From assembly GCA_020636375.1 (NCBI GenBank), contig JACJXZ010000010.1:248001-312000 (forward strand): 64,000 nt of DNA, in the 5' to 3' direction. A program made the translations under genes and the position numbers. Each line of letters starts with the position of its first letter. Within the stretch, counting starts at the first letter, position 1. The notes below the pieces were generated by a model. The model was given only the letters and a program-made list of their open reading frames with translations, ran no database searches and was not told the DNA's origin. This DNA comes from Lewinellaceae bacterium (GTDB taxonomy: Bacteria > Bacteroidota > Bacteroidia > Chitinophagales > Saprospiraceae). This document shows, piece after piece, positions 50,028-58,118 of the stretch.

Positions 50028-51128
50028 CTACTTCCATTTTTCCTTTGATTTTAAAAAGAGTGCCGGCGCGAACACGAGGTAGGAAAATGCGTAGAGTACA
50101 TCGAGTGCAGGGACCCATCTGATCAGAGAAGTGTCGTGTAGTTTTCTCATTATCAGTATGTACAGTGCGGAGGCTACCCCTATCCGTGCCAGATAGTTAA
50201 GTAATACGGTTAATTCCAGACTGTGATAAAGGATCAAGGCGAAACCACAGGCGTAGTGCCCGAAATGGCTGGCGGACAGCAGGCCGAGGGCGAGCTGGTG
50301 TACCAACCGGTAGCGGGTACCTGTTGTTAAGTGCCTTGACTTCTGGCGATAGTAGCCTCTCCAACTACTTTTTGGTTCTGAAAAGACGAATGCTTGGGGT
50401 GAAAGGATCACCCGGGTGTTGTCTCGCGTAGCTACCTGGTTGATGAACAAGTCGTCATCACCGGAAGCTATGTGAGCATGCGAATCGAAACCTCCGGACC
50501 CACGAAATAGAGATTTTCGATAACACAAGTTGCGCCCTACTCCCATGTAGGGCAATCCCATTAATGCAAAGGAAAGATATTGGATAGCAGAATAGGTGGT
50601 CTCAAAGCGAATAAAGGCATTCAGGATGCCTTTCCCACGAAAATAAGGGCTGTACCCTAAGCCGATCTGCGCCCTATCCCGAATGAATGCTTGCATAAAA
50701 TTGAGCCACTGGGGGCTCGCCGGGCGGCAATCGGCGTCGGATAATAAAAGTATTTCAAATTTTGCAGCTTTAATGCCCTTGCTTAAGGCTGCTTTTTTCC
50801 CACGAGTATCGACTTTTACGTCAATAAGGCGCAAGATGGGACTTTTTTTTTGAAAATCCAAGAGCACGTCAAAAGTTTTATCAAAAGAATTGTCATTTAC
50901 GACGATCACCTCGTACTCAGGATAGTCCTGAGCCAGGAAATACGGGAGGTTTCGGCGCAAATTTTTTTCTTCGTTGCGCGCGCAAATAATTACAGAGACG
51001 GGTTCGGGCGGGCCGGGAGGGAGGGGCGGCTGCCGGTAAAAGGCCAGCCGGGAGAAGGCGAGCAGCCAGTACAGAAGCTGAATGGCGGTAGCTGCCAGGA
51101 AAAGGAAAAGCAGTATATCTTCGGTCAA
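50028..51128 (-). CDS. glycosyltransferase family 2 protein
   Basis: The 366-residue membrane-linked glycosyltransferase has an N-terminal membrane helix (LFLFLAATAIQLLYWLLAF, about 6-24). Its GT-A domain has VSVIICARNEEKNLRR, YEVIVVNDNSFDKTFDVL and the metal-binding LLSDADCRPASPQW. Two or more C-terminal membrane helices follow (about 285-345). It transfers a sugar from a nucleotide sugar to a lipid or envelope acceptor. It is in a row with plsC-like and lpxK genes on the same strand, consistent with envelope lipid or glycan synthesis; the acceptor is unknown. Confidence 0.9.
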   Translation of the reverse strand: MTEDILLFLFLAATAIQLLYWLLAFSRLAFYRQPPLPPGPPEPVSVIICARNEEKNLRRNLPYFLAQDYPEYEVIVVNDNSFDKTFDVLLDFQKKSPILRLIDVKVDTRGKKAALSKGIKAAKFEILLLSDADCRPASPQWLNFMQAFIRDRAQIGLGYSPYFRGKGILNAFIRFETTYSAIQYLSFALMGLPYMGVGRNLCYRKSLFRGSGGFDSHAHIASGDDDLFINQVATRDNTRVILSPQAFVFSEPKSSWRGYYRQKSRHLTTGTRYRLVHQLALGLLSASHFGHYACGFALILYHSLELTVLLNYLARIGVASALYILIMRKLHDTSLIRWVPALDVLYAFSYLVFAPALFLKSKEKWK

Positions 51129-52429
51129 GATATTTTTTTAGCGAGCAAATTAGCGGTTTTTTCCCAGATAGCCTGCCGCCGGGCCCGGAGCTTTTCCTTT
51201 TCGGGGCTGCGGCGGAATCGGAAATAACGGAGGACCCGCTGTTGATGCCGGAAGAAGGCCCAGGCGAAAAAGCCGGCCGGAAGCAGCGTGAGCAGGTAGA
51301 TCAGCGCCGTCTGCCCGTCGTACAACCAGTAGATCAACCGGTACTGTAAAAAATAAAAGAGGGGAAAAGTGATCAGTCCTGCCAGGATCTTTACGGTAGA
51401 GTTATATTCAATATCGAGTTTCAGCCGGCGGGTTATCCAGACGGGGATGAAAGCCGGCAGGAAATTGTGGGCCAGCCCGTGCAGAAAAACGGGGAAGAGC
51501 AGGACCAGGCCGGCAAAGTGCAGCCACAGGGGCCGGGGGGGGCGGGACAGGGCGCGGTCTTCCGTCCGTTGTTCTTCCAGGGTGCGGAAGTAGGCGCCCA
51601 CCTCGTGCCGGAACTGCCCGGCTGGTTCGGGCGAGTTTTCCTGCCAGTACCGCAATTTCGCAATGAGGTACTGCACCCGTGCAAAATGTACCGGCTCCGA
51701 AACCGGATCGCTGTTGCGCAATAAGGTTTCGAGGCGGGCGATCAGCCGGTCCTCTTCTTCGTTTCGGGTATGGATGGCAAGAGACCGCAGGGTGTCTTCC
51801 AGGTCGTCTGTCAGTTGGCGGGCAGCCTGGAATTCATCTTCCCGGTAGAGCGCTTCGTAATCTTTTATCCAGATGGGTTCGCCGGCGTAGACCGTCAGCC
51901 GCCGGCCGAAGCAGTTGGAGGCTTCGTAGGTCAGCCCGACCGGCATAATGCTAAGGCCCAGCTCGAAGCCGTTCTGGTTTTCTGCGCTCAGGGCAATGCG
52001 GGCAGCGCCGGTCTTCAGGGGCCTTATCCGGCGGCCGATGTAACTGGTGCCCTCCGGAGCGATGTACAGGCAGCCGCCCCCGGCCAGGAAGGCGCCGGCC
52101 TGCCGGAAAGCCTGCTGGTTGTTGAGCGGGCGGCCGTTTACATCCTCCGGCCGTTCGACCGGGATACAGAAGAAAGTGCTGAAAAACCAGTTCTGGAAAG
52201 CGCCCCTGAACAAGCTGGCGTTGGCCAGAAAATGAACAACCATAGGTACGCGGACGGCGGCGTGCAGCGGGTCGAGCAGCGTATTGGGGTGATTGGACAC
52301 CAGGATAGTGGGGCGGTCAAACCGGAAGTTGCGCCGGTTGAGCACCGTGATCTTCGAATAATACGCCCAAAACGACAGGCGGACCAGCTGCTTCAGGAAG
52401 TGATATATAAGGTATAGTATCGGATTCAA
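51125..52429 (-). CDS. PlsC-like acyltransferase
   Basis: The 434-residue protein has the acyltransferase block I NHPNTLLDP (NHxxxxD type, near 45-55), block II VHFLANASLFRGAF, and block III IAPEGTSYIGRRIRPLKTGA near 125-145 (EGTS). A long C-terminal region of about 200 residues, with membrane helices near 320-345 and 365-385, is typical of the larger Bacteroidota members. It probably transfers an acyl group to a lysophospholipid or lipid A precursor at the inner membrane. It overlaps the GT2 gene by four bases and lies two bases from lpxK, so lpxK-plsC-GT2-sigma form one operon. Confidence 0.88.
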   Translation of the reverse strand: MNPILYLIYHFLKQLVRLSFWAYYSKITVLNRRNFRFDRPTILVSNHPNTLLDPLHAAVRVPMVVHFLANASLFRGAFQNWFFSTFFCIPVERPEDVNGRPLNNQQAFRQAGAFLAGGGCLYIAPEGTSYIGRRIRPLKTGAARIALSAENQNGFELGLSIMPVGLTYEASNCFGRRLTVYAGEPIWIKDYEALYREDEFQAARQLTDDLEDTLRSLAIHTRNEEEDRLIARLETLLRNSDPVSEPVHFARVQYLIAKLRYWQENSPEPAGQFRHEVGAYFRTLEEQRTEDRALSRPPRPLWLHFAGLVLLFPVFLHGLAHNFLPAFIPVWITRRLKLDIEYNSTVKILAGLITFPLFYFLQYRLIYWLYDGQTALIYLLTLLPAGFFAWAFFRHQQRVLRYFRFRRSPEKEKLRARRQAIWEKTANLLAKKIS

Positions 52430-52431
52430 GG

Positions 52432-53499
52432 TCAGGCTTTGAAATTGAGTAAAAAATCGCGGATATCCTGATCGAACTGCGGCCCTTCGCCGAAATGGAA
52501 CCGCACTTCTACGGGTATGGCAAAAACTGGTATCCGGTCGCTGACCAGGAACTGCCGGTGCAGCTCCAGCCGCATGGCGTCTTTCTCGGTAGTGATGATC
52601 GCTTTATGGCCGGAATCCATCTGTTCGAAGCGGGCTTTGAGCTGGCCTACGTCGTATTTCGTGAAATAATGGTGGTCTTCATATTCCAGTATCCGGACGC
52701 TGCCGGCCCGCCGGTCCAGATAATCGACCAGATAATCCGTATTGGCGATGGCGCTGATGAGCAATAAGTCCATTTCCGGATGAAGGTCCAGGGTGTAACG
52801 AGGGTCGAATATATAATACGGTTTTCCATACTCGTAATAAGAAAAGTAAATCTTTTGGTGAGGCAGAGGCCTGATCTCCTGTGCCATAGCGTCCTGCTGT
52901 TCCCGGCTCAAATCCGCCGGGCACTTCGACACGATGATGATATCGGCGCGCTCGTAGGCGGAGCGCCATTCCCGGAGCCGGCCGGCCGGCAGCAGGTAAT
53001 CCCGCGTAAAAGGCCGGCTGTACTCTGTGAGCAGGATATTGAGGCCGGGCCGGACCGAGCGGTGCTGGAAGGCGTCGTCCAGCAAGATGGCCTGTGTTCC
53101 GGGATGATCGCCCATAATCTTGGGGATGGCGAAGGTGCGGCTTTCCGATACGGTAACCAGGATATCCGGGAACTTGCGTTTGAACTGCAGGGGTTCGTCG
53201 CCCACCTGTTCGGCGTTCATCCGGGAGTGCACTTCCAGAAAGCCCTTGGACTTGCGCCGGTACCCCCGGCTGAGGGTTGCTACCTCGATGTAGTCCTTCA
53301 GCAGCCGGATCAGGTATTCGATGTGGGGTGTCTTGCCCGCCCCGCCGACCGACAGGTTGCCGACCGAAATGACGGGCACATTAAATTCCACCCCTTTCAG
53401 CAGGCCCTTGCTGTAAAAGGTATTGCGGAGGCTGATCCCTATGCCGTAGAGCAGGGAAAAAGGGGCCAGCAGTATTTGTACCAATATGCGTTGTATCAT
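52432..53499 (-). CDS. lpxK: tetraacyldisaccharide 4'-kinase LpxK
   Basis: This 355-residue kinase has the LpxK N-terminus with a membrane-associating helix (QRILVQILLAPFSLLYGIGI), P-loop VGNLSVGGAGKTPHIEYLIR near 46-65, and the family's LSRGYRRKSKGF and VGDEPLQFKRKFP. The catalytic Asp is in ILLDDAFQHRSV. It phosphorylates the 4' position of the lipid A disaccharide at the inner membrane. It is first gene of the lpxK-plsC-GT2-sigma row. A TACTTTTG -7 element lies seven bases before its start, back to back with that of the diverging gene. Confidence 0.94.
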   Translation of the reverse strand: MIQRILVQILLAPFSLLYGIGISLRNTFYSKGLLKGVEFNVPVISVGNLSVGGAGKTPHIEYLIRLLKDYIEVATLSRGYRRKSKGFLEVHSRMNAEQVGDEPLQFKRKFPDILVTVSESRTFAIPKIMGDHPGTQAILLDDAFQHRSVRPGLNILLTEYSRPFTRDYLLPAGRLREWRSAYERADIIIVSKCPADLSREQQDAMAQEIRPLPHQKIYFSYYEYGKPYYIFDPRYTLDLHPEMDLLLISAIANTDYLVDYLDRRAGSVRILEYEDHHYFTKYDVGQLKARFEQMDSGHKAIITTEKDAMRLELHRQFLVSDRIPVFAIPVEVRFHFGEGPQFDQDIRDFLLNFKA

Positions 53500-53506
53500 T
53501 ACTACG

Positions 53507-53514
53507 CAAAAGTA
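53507..53514 (-). promoter_or_regulatory. -7 promoter element for lpxK
   Basis: CAAAAGTA on the + strand reads TACTTTTG on the - strand, a perfect TAnnTTTG, seven bases from the lpxK ATG. It is eight bases away from the opposing element at 53523. Confidence 0.6.
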
Positions 53515-53522
53515 AGGATTTA

Positions 53523-53530
53523 TACCTTTG
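53523..53530 (+). promoter_or_regulatory. -7 promoter element for the nucleotidyltransferase
   Basis: TACCTTTG on the + strand matches TAnnTTTG perfectly. It is five bases before ATG 53536, which suggests a transcript without leader. Confidence 0.6.
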
Positions 53531-53535
53531 CAGGG

Positions 53536-54264
53536 ATGAAAGCAATGATCTTTGCCGCCGGCCTGGGTACGCGCCTGCGCCCGCTGACGGAAAACAAACC
53601 CAAAGCGCTGGTAGAAGTAGGAGGGATGCCGCTACTGGAAATAACCATCCGGCGCCTGAAGTATTTCGGTGTGCGCGAAATAGTGGCCAACATCCATCAC
53701 TTCGGAGAGCAGGTCATCGGCTTCCTGGAACAACATGCCAACTTTGGCATCGACATTACCATTTCCGACGAGCGCGGGCTGCTGCTCGATACCGGCGGCG
53801 GCCTGCTGAAGGCAGCGCCTTTTTTTCAGGACGCTCCATTCCTGGTGCATAATGTAGACATCCTTTCCGACGTCAACCTGCCGGCCCTTTACCGGGCCCA
53901 CCTGGCCTCCGGCGCGCTGGCCACCCTGGCGGTGCGCGAGCGGCCGAGTTCCCGCCACCTCCTTTTCGACGAGGGCGGCCTGCTGGCGGGCTGGCGCCAC
54001 AACCGCACCGGCGAAGAGCGCATCAGCCGCCCGGTACCGAAATATCAACCGTTGGCCTTCAGCGGGCTGTACGTGCTCAGCCCCCGCATTTTTGAATTCA
54101 TGCCGCCCGGGCCGGTGTTTTCCATCATCGACGTCTTCCTGGAAGCAGCCAGGAGCGAACGCCTGCAGGCTTACCGCCACGACGGGTCGCTGTGGCTGGA
54201 CGTGGGCAAGCCGGATGCCCTCGGGAAGGCAGAAGCCCTGGTCAAAGACATCCCCCTGGCATGA
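53536..54264 (+). CDS. sugar-nucleotide pyrophosphorylase (MurU-like)
   Basis: The start ATG 53536 gives 242 residues; in-frame sequence upstream is antisense to lpxK. The nucleotide-binding signature FAAGLGTRLRPLTENKPKAL is at 6-25, followed by VGGMPLLEITIRRLKYFGVR and the metal-binding VHNVDILSDVNL near 105. It ends with WLDVGKPDALGKAEALV. This is close to MurNAc-1-phosphate uridylyltransferase (MurU) and other NDP-sugar pyrophosphorylases, so recycling of cell-wall sugars is a plausible role. The substrate is not proven. The next gene starts within its stop. Confidence 0.85.
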   Translation: MKAMIFAAGLGTRLRPLTENKPKALVEVGGMPLLEITIRRLKYFGVREIVANIHHFGEQVIGFLEQHANFGIDITISDERGLLLDTGGGLLKAAPFFQDAPFLVHNVDILSDVNLPALYRAHLASGALATLAVRERPSSRHLLFDEGGLLAGWRHNRTGEERISRPVPKYQPLAFSGLYVLSPRIFEFMPPGPVFSIIDVFLEAARSERLQAYRHDGSLWLDVGKPDALGKAEALVKDIPLA

Positions 54265-54971
54265 AACATCACTTACCTATCGGCACCTTTATCAACATGG
54301 CGACGGTCAGCCTGGGCAGCCTGCTCGGCTTATGGCTGCAGCAGCTCTTTCCCGCTAATGTGCAGGCCATCATTTTCCAGGCGATCGGCCTGGGCACCCT
54401 GGTCATCGGTATTCAAATGGCGCTGAAAGTACCGGACGGTTACCTGCTCCTGTTCATCTTCAGCCTGATACTCGGCGGCATTCTCGGGGAACTCGTCCGT
54501 TTCGACGTGCTGCTCAATGGGTTTGGCGACTGGATCAAACAGGCGTTTCACGTGGAAGACAACCGCTTCACCGAGGGCCTGGTCACCGCCTTTCTTTTGT
54601 TCTGCATCGGCTCGATGACCATCGTCGGCGCCATTGAGGAAGGGCTGCAGGGCAAGCGGGAACTGCTGCTCATCAAATCCACGCTCGACGGCATCACTTC
54701 CGTCGCCTTTGCTGCCACCTATGGCATCGGCGTCCTCTTCTCCATCATCCCCATGCTGCTCCTTCAGGGAGGGACGACCGTTCTGGCCCGGCAGTTGCAC
54801 CGCTTTTTCACGCCCGTCATCATTGCTCAGCTCAGCGCTGTCGGGGGCGTGCTGATCATCGCCATCGGCATCCGGCTGCTGGAACTGGGCACGGTTAATA
54901 TCGAAAACCTGCTGCCTGCCCTGGCCGTGGTGGTAGGGCTGACCTGGGGTGTGGAAAGATGGAGGAAATGA
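54261..54971 (+). CDS. DUF554-family membrane protein
   Basis: ATG 54261 overlaps the previous stop (ATGA), giving 236 residues. The start MKHHLPIGTFINMATVSLGS LLGLW is the normal DUF554 N-terminus (GTxxNxxxxxxGxxxG). About six membrane helices follow, with LVTAFLLFCIGSMTIVGAIE and SVAFAATYGIGVLFSIIPML. Proteins of this family are inner-membrane, of unknown function, often suspected transporters. It is translationally coupled to the MurU-like gene. Three hairpins follow the stop codon. Confidence 0.88.
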   Translation: MKHHLPIGTFINMATVSLGSLLGLWLQQLFPANVQAIIFQAIGLGTLVIGIQMALKVPDGYLLLFIFSLILGGILGELVRFDVLLNGFGDWIKQAFHVEDNRFTEGLVTAFLLFCIGSMTIVGAIEEGLQGKRELLLIKSTLDGITSVAFAATYGIGVLFSIIPMLLLQGGTTVLARQLHRFFTPVIIAQLSAVGGVLIIAIGIRLLELGTVNIENLLPALAVVVGLTWGVERWRK

Positions 54972-55105
54972 GGATTTTGGGGTATCGGACTAAGGACCTC
55001 GGCGTGAGCTCGGTCGAACGCTGGACAAGTTGCCGTTGTCGGTTGTTTGTTGTCAGTTAGGGAACCCAATCGTTCCGGTGCCCCAAAGCCAAACCGGCAA
55101 CAAAC

Positions 55106-55188
55106 GCTGACGCTTGCGGTCAGCATCCTGACAATGCGCAGCATTCGTCAGGACAACATATCCCGCTTTTGATACTGAAAAGCGGGAT
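55106..55188. terminator. three consecutive hairpins
   Basis: Hairpin 1: GCTGAC (55106-55111) with GTCAGC (55119-55124). Hairpin 2: TCCTGACAATGC (55126-55137) with GCATTCGTCAGGA (55141-55153), one bulge. Hairpin 3: ATCCCGCTTTT (55160-55170) with AAAAGCGGGAT (55178-55188), an 11-bp perfect stem. They fill the gap between DUF554 and the converging, broken ATPase gene. The third, with its A and T flanks, looks like a bidirectional terminator. Confidence 0.6.
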
Positions 55189-55208
55189 CCAACGTCAGAC
55201 GGGTAGCC
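55186..55208. repeat. possible relic of the 102-bp miniature element's right end
   Basis: This 23-base stretch, ending AGACGGGTAGCC, matches the right end of the element at 62694-62795 at 19 of 23 positions. No left end is found nearby, so it may be a fragment. Confidence 0.5.
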
Positions 55209-55819
55209 TCACTCCAAAAACAAATCATCGAGGGTCAACGACTGGTTTACCAGGCTGGTACTGTATTTATTGGGCTTTAATCCAAAAGTAGTAATAAAGG
55301 TTAAAAACACCTGTTTCCGGGTCTTTGACAAGCGTTGAAAAGCTTGTATGCGGGCTTGTAAGCGTTCTGCATAGTCTTTAGACAGGACAAATTCCGTATT
55401 GTGAAATTTTATCTCGAAAAGATGGATGATCTGGTCAGCGCGTTCCATCAGCATATCGACCTGCAGACCCTTTTCCTCCTCCGTTGCTTTTTGTAAATAA
55501 GAAAAAGCGGTGGTATATACCGCCGAGATGCCCAGCGCTTTTTTGATCGCCGGCAGGTGTTGCATGCATATCCCCTCAAAAGCATAACCGCTCCAAACCT
55601 TGTATGCCTGGGTAGGGTATTTGTAAACGTCCGCAGTTGTTGCTCTGTAGTCGCTTTTCGCACTCCTGTCTGTTGGAAAACTATGTGCTTTTCATATACG
55701 GAATTAACCAGGAACGTCTTCCCAACACGCCGCCTCCCAATGATAGCGACCATCTCCGCTTTGTCAGAGTGGAGCGCCTTTAACAAGATTTCCCGTTCTT
55801 CTTTTCTTCCAACCAGCAT
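55209..55819 (-). pseudogene. AAA-family ATPase gene with an internal deletion
   Basis: The start ATG 55819 encodes MLVGRKEEREILLKALHSDK with P-loop IIGRRRVGKTFLVNSVYEKH, as in the ATPase_2/DUF234 group of stand-alone ATPases. At about residue 72 (TLPRHTRFG) the frame jumps directly into the C-terminal region in another frame (WSGYAFEGICMQHLP), which continues as GISAVYTTAFSYLQKATEEE to a normal end. About 200 residues, containing Walker B, are missing, and the two parts are out of frame. The gene is not functional. Family members are predicted to be involved in DNA or nucleic-acid processes, but their roles are poorly known. Confidence 0.85.
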
Positions 55820-55903
55820 ATCCTGGAATTGAAGGTTTTGCCAAATCTACACAAAAAACCTACTTTTGGCAAAAGTGACAATAATTTGATTCAAAACCCT
55901 GGT

Positions 55904-57178
55904 TCATTCCCGCTGCAATACCACATTCCCCACCGCACACTCCAGACACCGCTTCCGGTCACAATACTCATTTTTCAGCTGCAGCAGGGCTTGTGTCTGG
56001 AAGGCCGAATCGGCTGTGGCGCCAATGGCCTTCCAGCGGCGGATGACGGCGTTCGATTCCGGCCGGGTGGCCTCCAGCAGTTCCAGGGAGCGCTCCTGGT
56101 ATTTTTCCTCTCCCCGGCGCTGGCCGTAGAGGAAGAGAAAGGGCGCGATGGTATTGATGAATATGAGGTGGACGGCGTCCCGGCCCATGGCCTTGCGCTT
56201 TTTTTCCGACGCTTTGTCGAAGGTGTAGTGCGTCCACCAATAGTTGGATAGTTTGACTTCAAAGATGTTTTCCACTTCCGCCATGCTGAGGGCCGCCATT
56301 ACTTTGCTGAAGAGGTTGTCGGTTTGGAACAGCAGGGTGCACAGTTGCGCAATGCGCAAGGTAGGAAAGTTGGCGGGCCTTAGGCGCAGGAACTTCCACG
56401 CCTGCGGCGGCAGCGGCTGCAGCTTGTATTTGCGGCGCAGGAACCGGTACTCCTTCTGCAACTGCTGCGGGTATTCCTCCTCAAAAGGCCCGGCGAGCAG
56501 GCCCGACTGGCCGAATAGCAGGGCTTCCATCTGGAAGAGGCTGTGGCGGTGTTTCCGCAGCAGGAGCAGGGGGCAGCGCTGAGCCAGCATCATAAACGGC
56601 TCGGCGTTTATCCGGGCGCCGAAACTGCGCGCCAGGAAGTGGTAGAATGTTTCTTCCCAGTCTTCTTTGTTCTGTTCGAGTTGCTGAGCTATGAGGTGCG
56701 CTTTTTGCTCCAGGCGTTCGGCCGCCAGGCGCTCCAGCCAGAGGTTGCGCGTCAGTTCGCTGACAGAGGGAAACTGCTGCTCGCAGGCAATCCAGTCCTC
56801 GTTGCTGAGCAGCCGGAGGTAGTGCGCTGCCAGCTTTTGCGGTATCCGCTTTTTCATCTCCAGGCAGGGGATGCGTTCACCGCGGGCGTGGTGGACGGGC
56901 GTGTCTTCCTCCATGACCACGTGCAGGATCACGTTGTCATAAGCCCGGTCTTCCTGATGGCCGTGCTGCAACCAGTCGGAAGCTTTGAGGTGCATCTCCA
57001 CATTGCCCGCCCAGAGCGCGTCGCCGATGCGGATGCGGGCATGGAGAAAATCAGGGCCGGCGTGGGTATTGTACGTCCCGGTATGCAGGATTTCGATGGG
57101 TTCGCCGGTCGTGGTTTGCAGAGCAGTACGGTTGAAGCGCTGCAGGCGCCAGGCATAATGCAGTAAGTCTTCTTTCAT
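55904..57178 (-). CDS. DUF2851 family protein
   Basis: The 424-residue soluble protein begins MKEDLLHYAWRLQRFNRTAL and shows the family pattern PIEILHTGTYNTHAGPDFLH ARIRIGD (near 24-50), ASDWLQHGHQEDRAYDNVIL HVVMEED, and a late cysteine pair in CDRKRCLECAVGN (near 407-419). DUF2851 occurs mainly in Bacteroidota; the early block has the look of a nuclease-like catalytic core (Glu, Asp, His conserved), but no function is established. The gene is followed by the broken ATPase gene on the same strand. Confidence 0.88.
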   Translation of the reverse strand: MKEDLLHYAWRLQRFNRTALQTTTGEPIEILHTGTYNTHAGPDFLHARIRIGDALWAGNVEMHLKASDWLQHGHQEDRAYDNVILHVVMEEDTPVHHARGERIPCLEMKKRIPQKLAAHYLRLLSNEDWIACEQQFPSVSELTRNLWLERLAAERLEQKAHLIAQQLEQNKEDWEETFYHFLARSFGARINAEPFMMLAQRCPLLLLRKHRHSLFQMEALLFGQSGLLAGPFEEEYPQQLQKEYRFLRRKYKLQPLPPQAWKFLRLRPANFPTLRIAQLCTLLFQTDNLFSKVMAALSMAEVENIFEVKLSNYWWTHYTFDKASEKKRKAMGRDAVHLIFINTIAPFLFLYGQRRGEEKYQERSLELLEATRPESNAVIRRWKAIGATADSAFQTQALLQLKNEYCDRKRCLECAVGNVVLQRE

Positions 57179-57522
57179 ATCGCGCTGTTTTCAGGTTGTG
57201 AAATGGATACAGCGTTGGTTTTTACCTGATCATGCGCGCGGATACGGATGTATGGACAGAGTGATTGAGCGATTTTACCCGAAAAAGTTTACGGCAAAGA
57301 CGGGGGAGGACATCAAGGGCCAGCCCGAATTTCATGCCGCCTCGCCGGTTCAGCAGGGAAAAACTCCGAATGCCGAACACCTGCGTTAGAAAGTTGATTA
57401 CGCTTACGCGTTATGACAACAAGTTGCAATTAATTGCTTAAAAAAACAAATTTTTTGAAACAAAAATTTGTTTGATTTTTCTTCCGGGATAAGAGCCTGT
57501 TTGGAGGTGGTGCTTTGGAAAA
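57179..57522. other. gap with AT-rich hairpin between folA and DUF2851
   Basis: The 344 bases hold no convincing gene. AAACAAATTTTT (57444-57455) pairs with AAAAATTTGTTT (57462-57473), a 12-bp AT stem near the end of folA, possibly its terminator. A weak -7 form CGTCTTTG (on the - strand, near 57295) could serve DUF2851. Confidence 0.45.
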
Positions 57523-58023
57523 CTACAAACCTTCCCGTTCATATACTTCAAAAGCATAATGGCAGGTATTTTTTTCATCCGGCTCGTGGGGTTCTCTGGA
57601 AACCAGCCTCCACTCTTTCTCGGGCAGTTCGGGGAAGAATACCTCGCCGCCCGCTACTTCCACGTCTACGCGGGTAAGGTAAACGCGGTCCCAGAAAGCC
57701 ATGCTCTGGCGGTAGATCTGCCCGCCTCCGATGATGAAGGCTTCCTCCTCTCCGTTGTCAAAGGCGATGGAAAGTGCCTCTTCGATGGAAGGGACGACCA
57801 GGCAGTTGGAGGCAACGAAAAAGGGGTTGCGGGTAACGATTATGTTGGTCCGTTTGGGCAGAGGCCGGCCGATGGACTCGAAGCTCTTCCTGCCCATGAT
57901 GATATGGTGGTTGAGGGTGGTGCGTTTGAAGTACTTCAGGTCGGCGGGCAGATACCAGGGGATGCCGTTGTCTTTCCCGATGACATTATTGCGGCCTGCT
58001 GCTACGATGGCGGAGACAATCAT
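57523..58023 (-). CDS. folA: dihydrofolate reductase
   Basis: The 166-residue protein is of typical length. The N-terminus IVSAIVAAGRNNVIGKDNGI PWYLPADLKYFKRTT contains the NADPH- and folate-contact residues (WYLPADL). IIMGRKSFESIGRPLPKRTN IIVTR near 42-66 and EAFIIGGGQIYRQSM near 94-108 (GGG) complete the core. It reduces dihydrofolate to tetrahydrofolate in the cytosol. thyA is not adjacent. The gene sits 95 bases downstream of mrdA on the same strand. Confidence 0.96.
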   Translation of the reverse strand: MIVSAIVAAGRNNVIGKDNGIPWYLPADLKYFKRTTLNHHIIMGRKSFESIGRPLPKRTNIIVTRNPFFVASNCLVVPSIEEALSIAFDNGEEEAFIIGGGQIYRQSMAFWDRVYLTRVDVEVAGGEVFFPELPEKEWRLVSREPHEPDEKNTCHYAFEVYEREGL

Positions 58024-58118
58024 AAGATTCTTCTTTTTAAATAACCCACCGTCGCACCCACCATGACAATAACCAGCAACCGGCCGGGTAACTGCCCGGC
58101 AACGCAGTTTCTGCCGCC

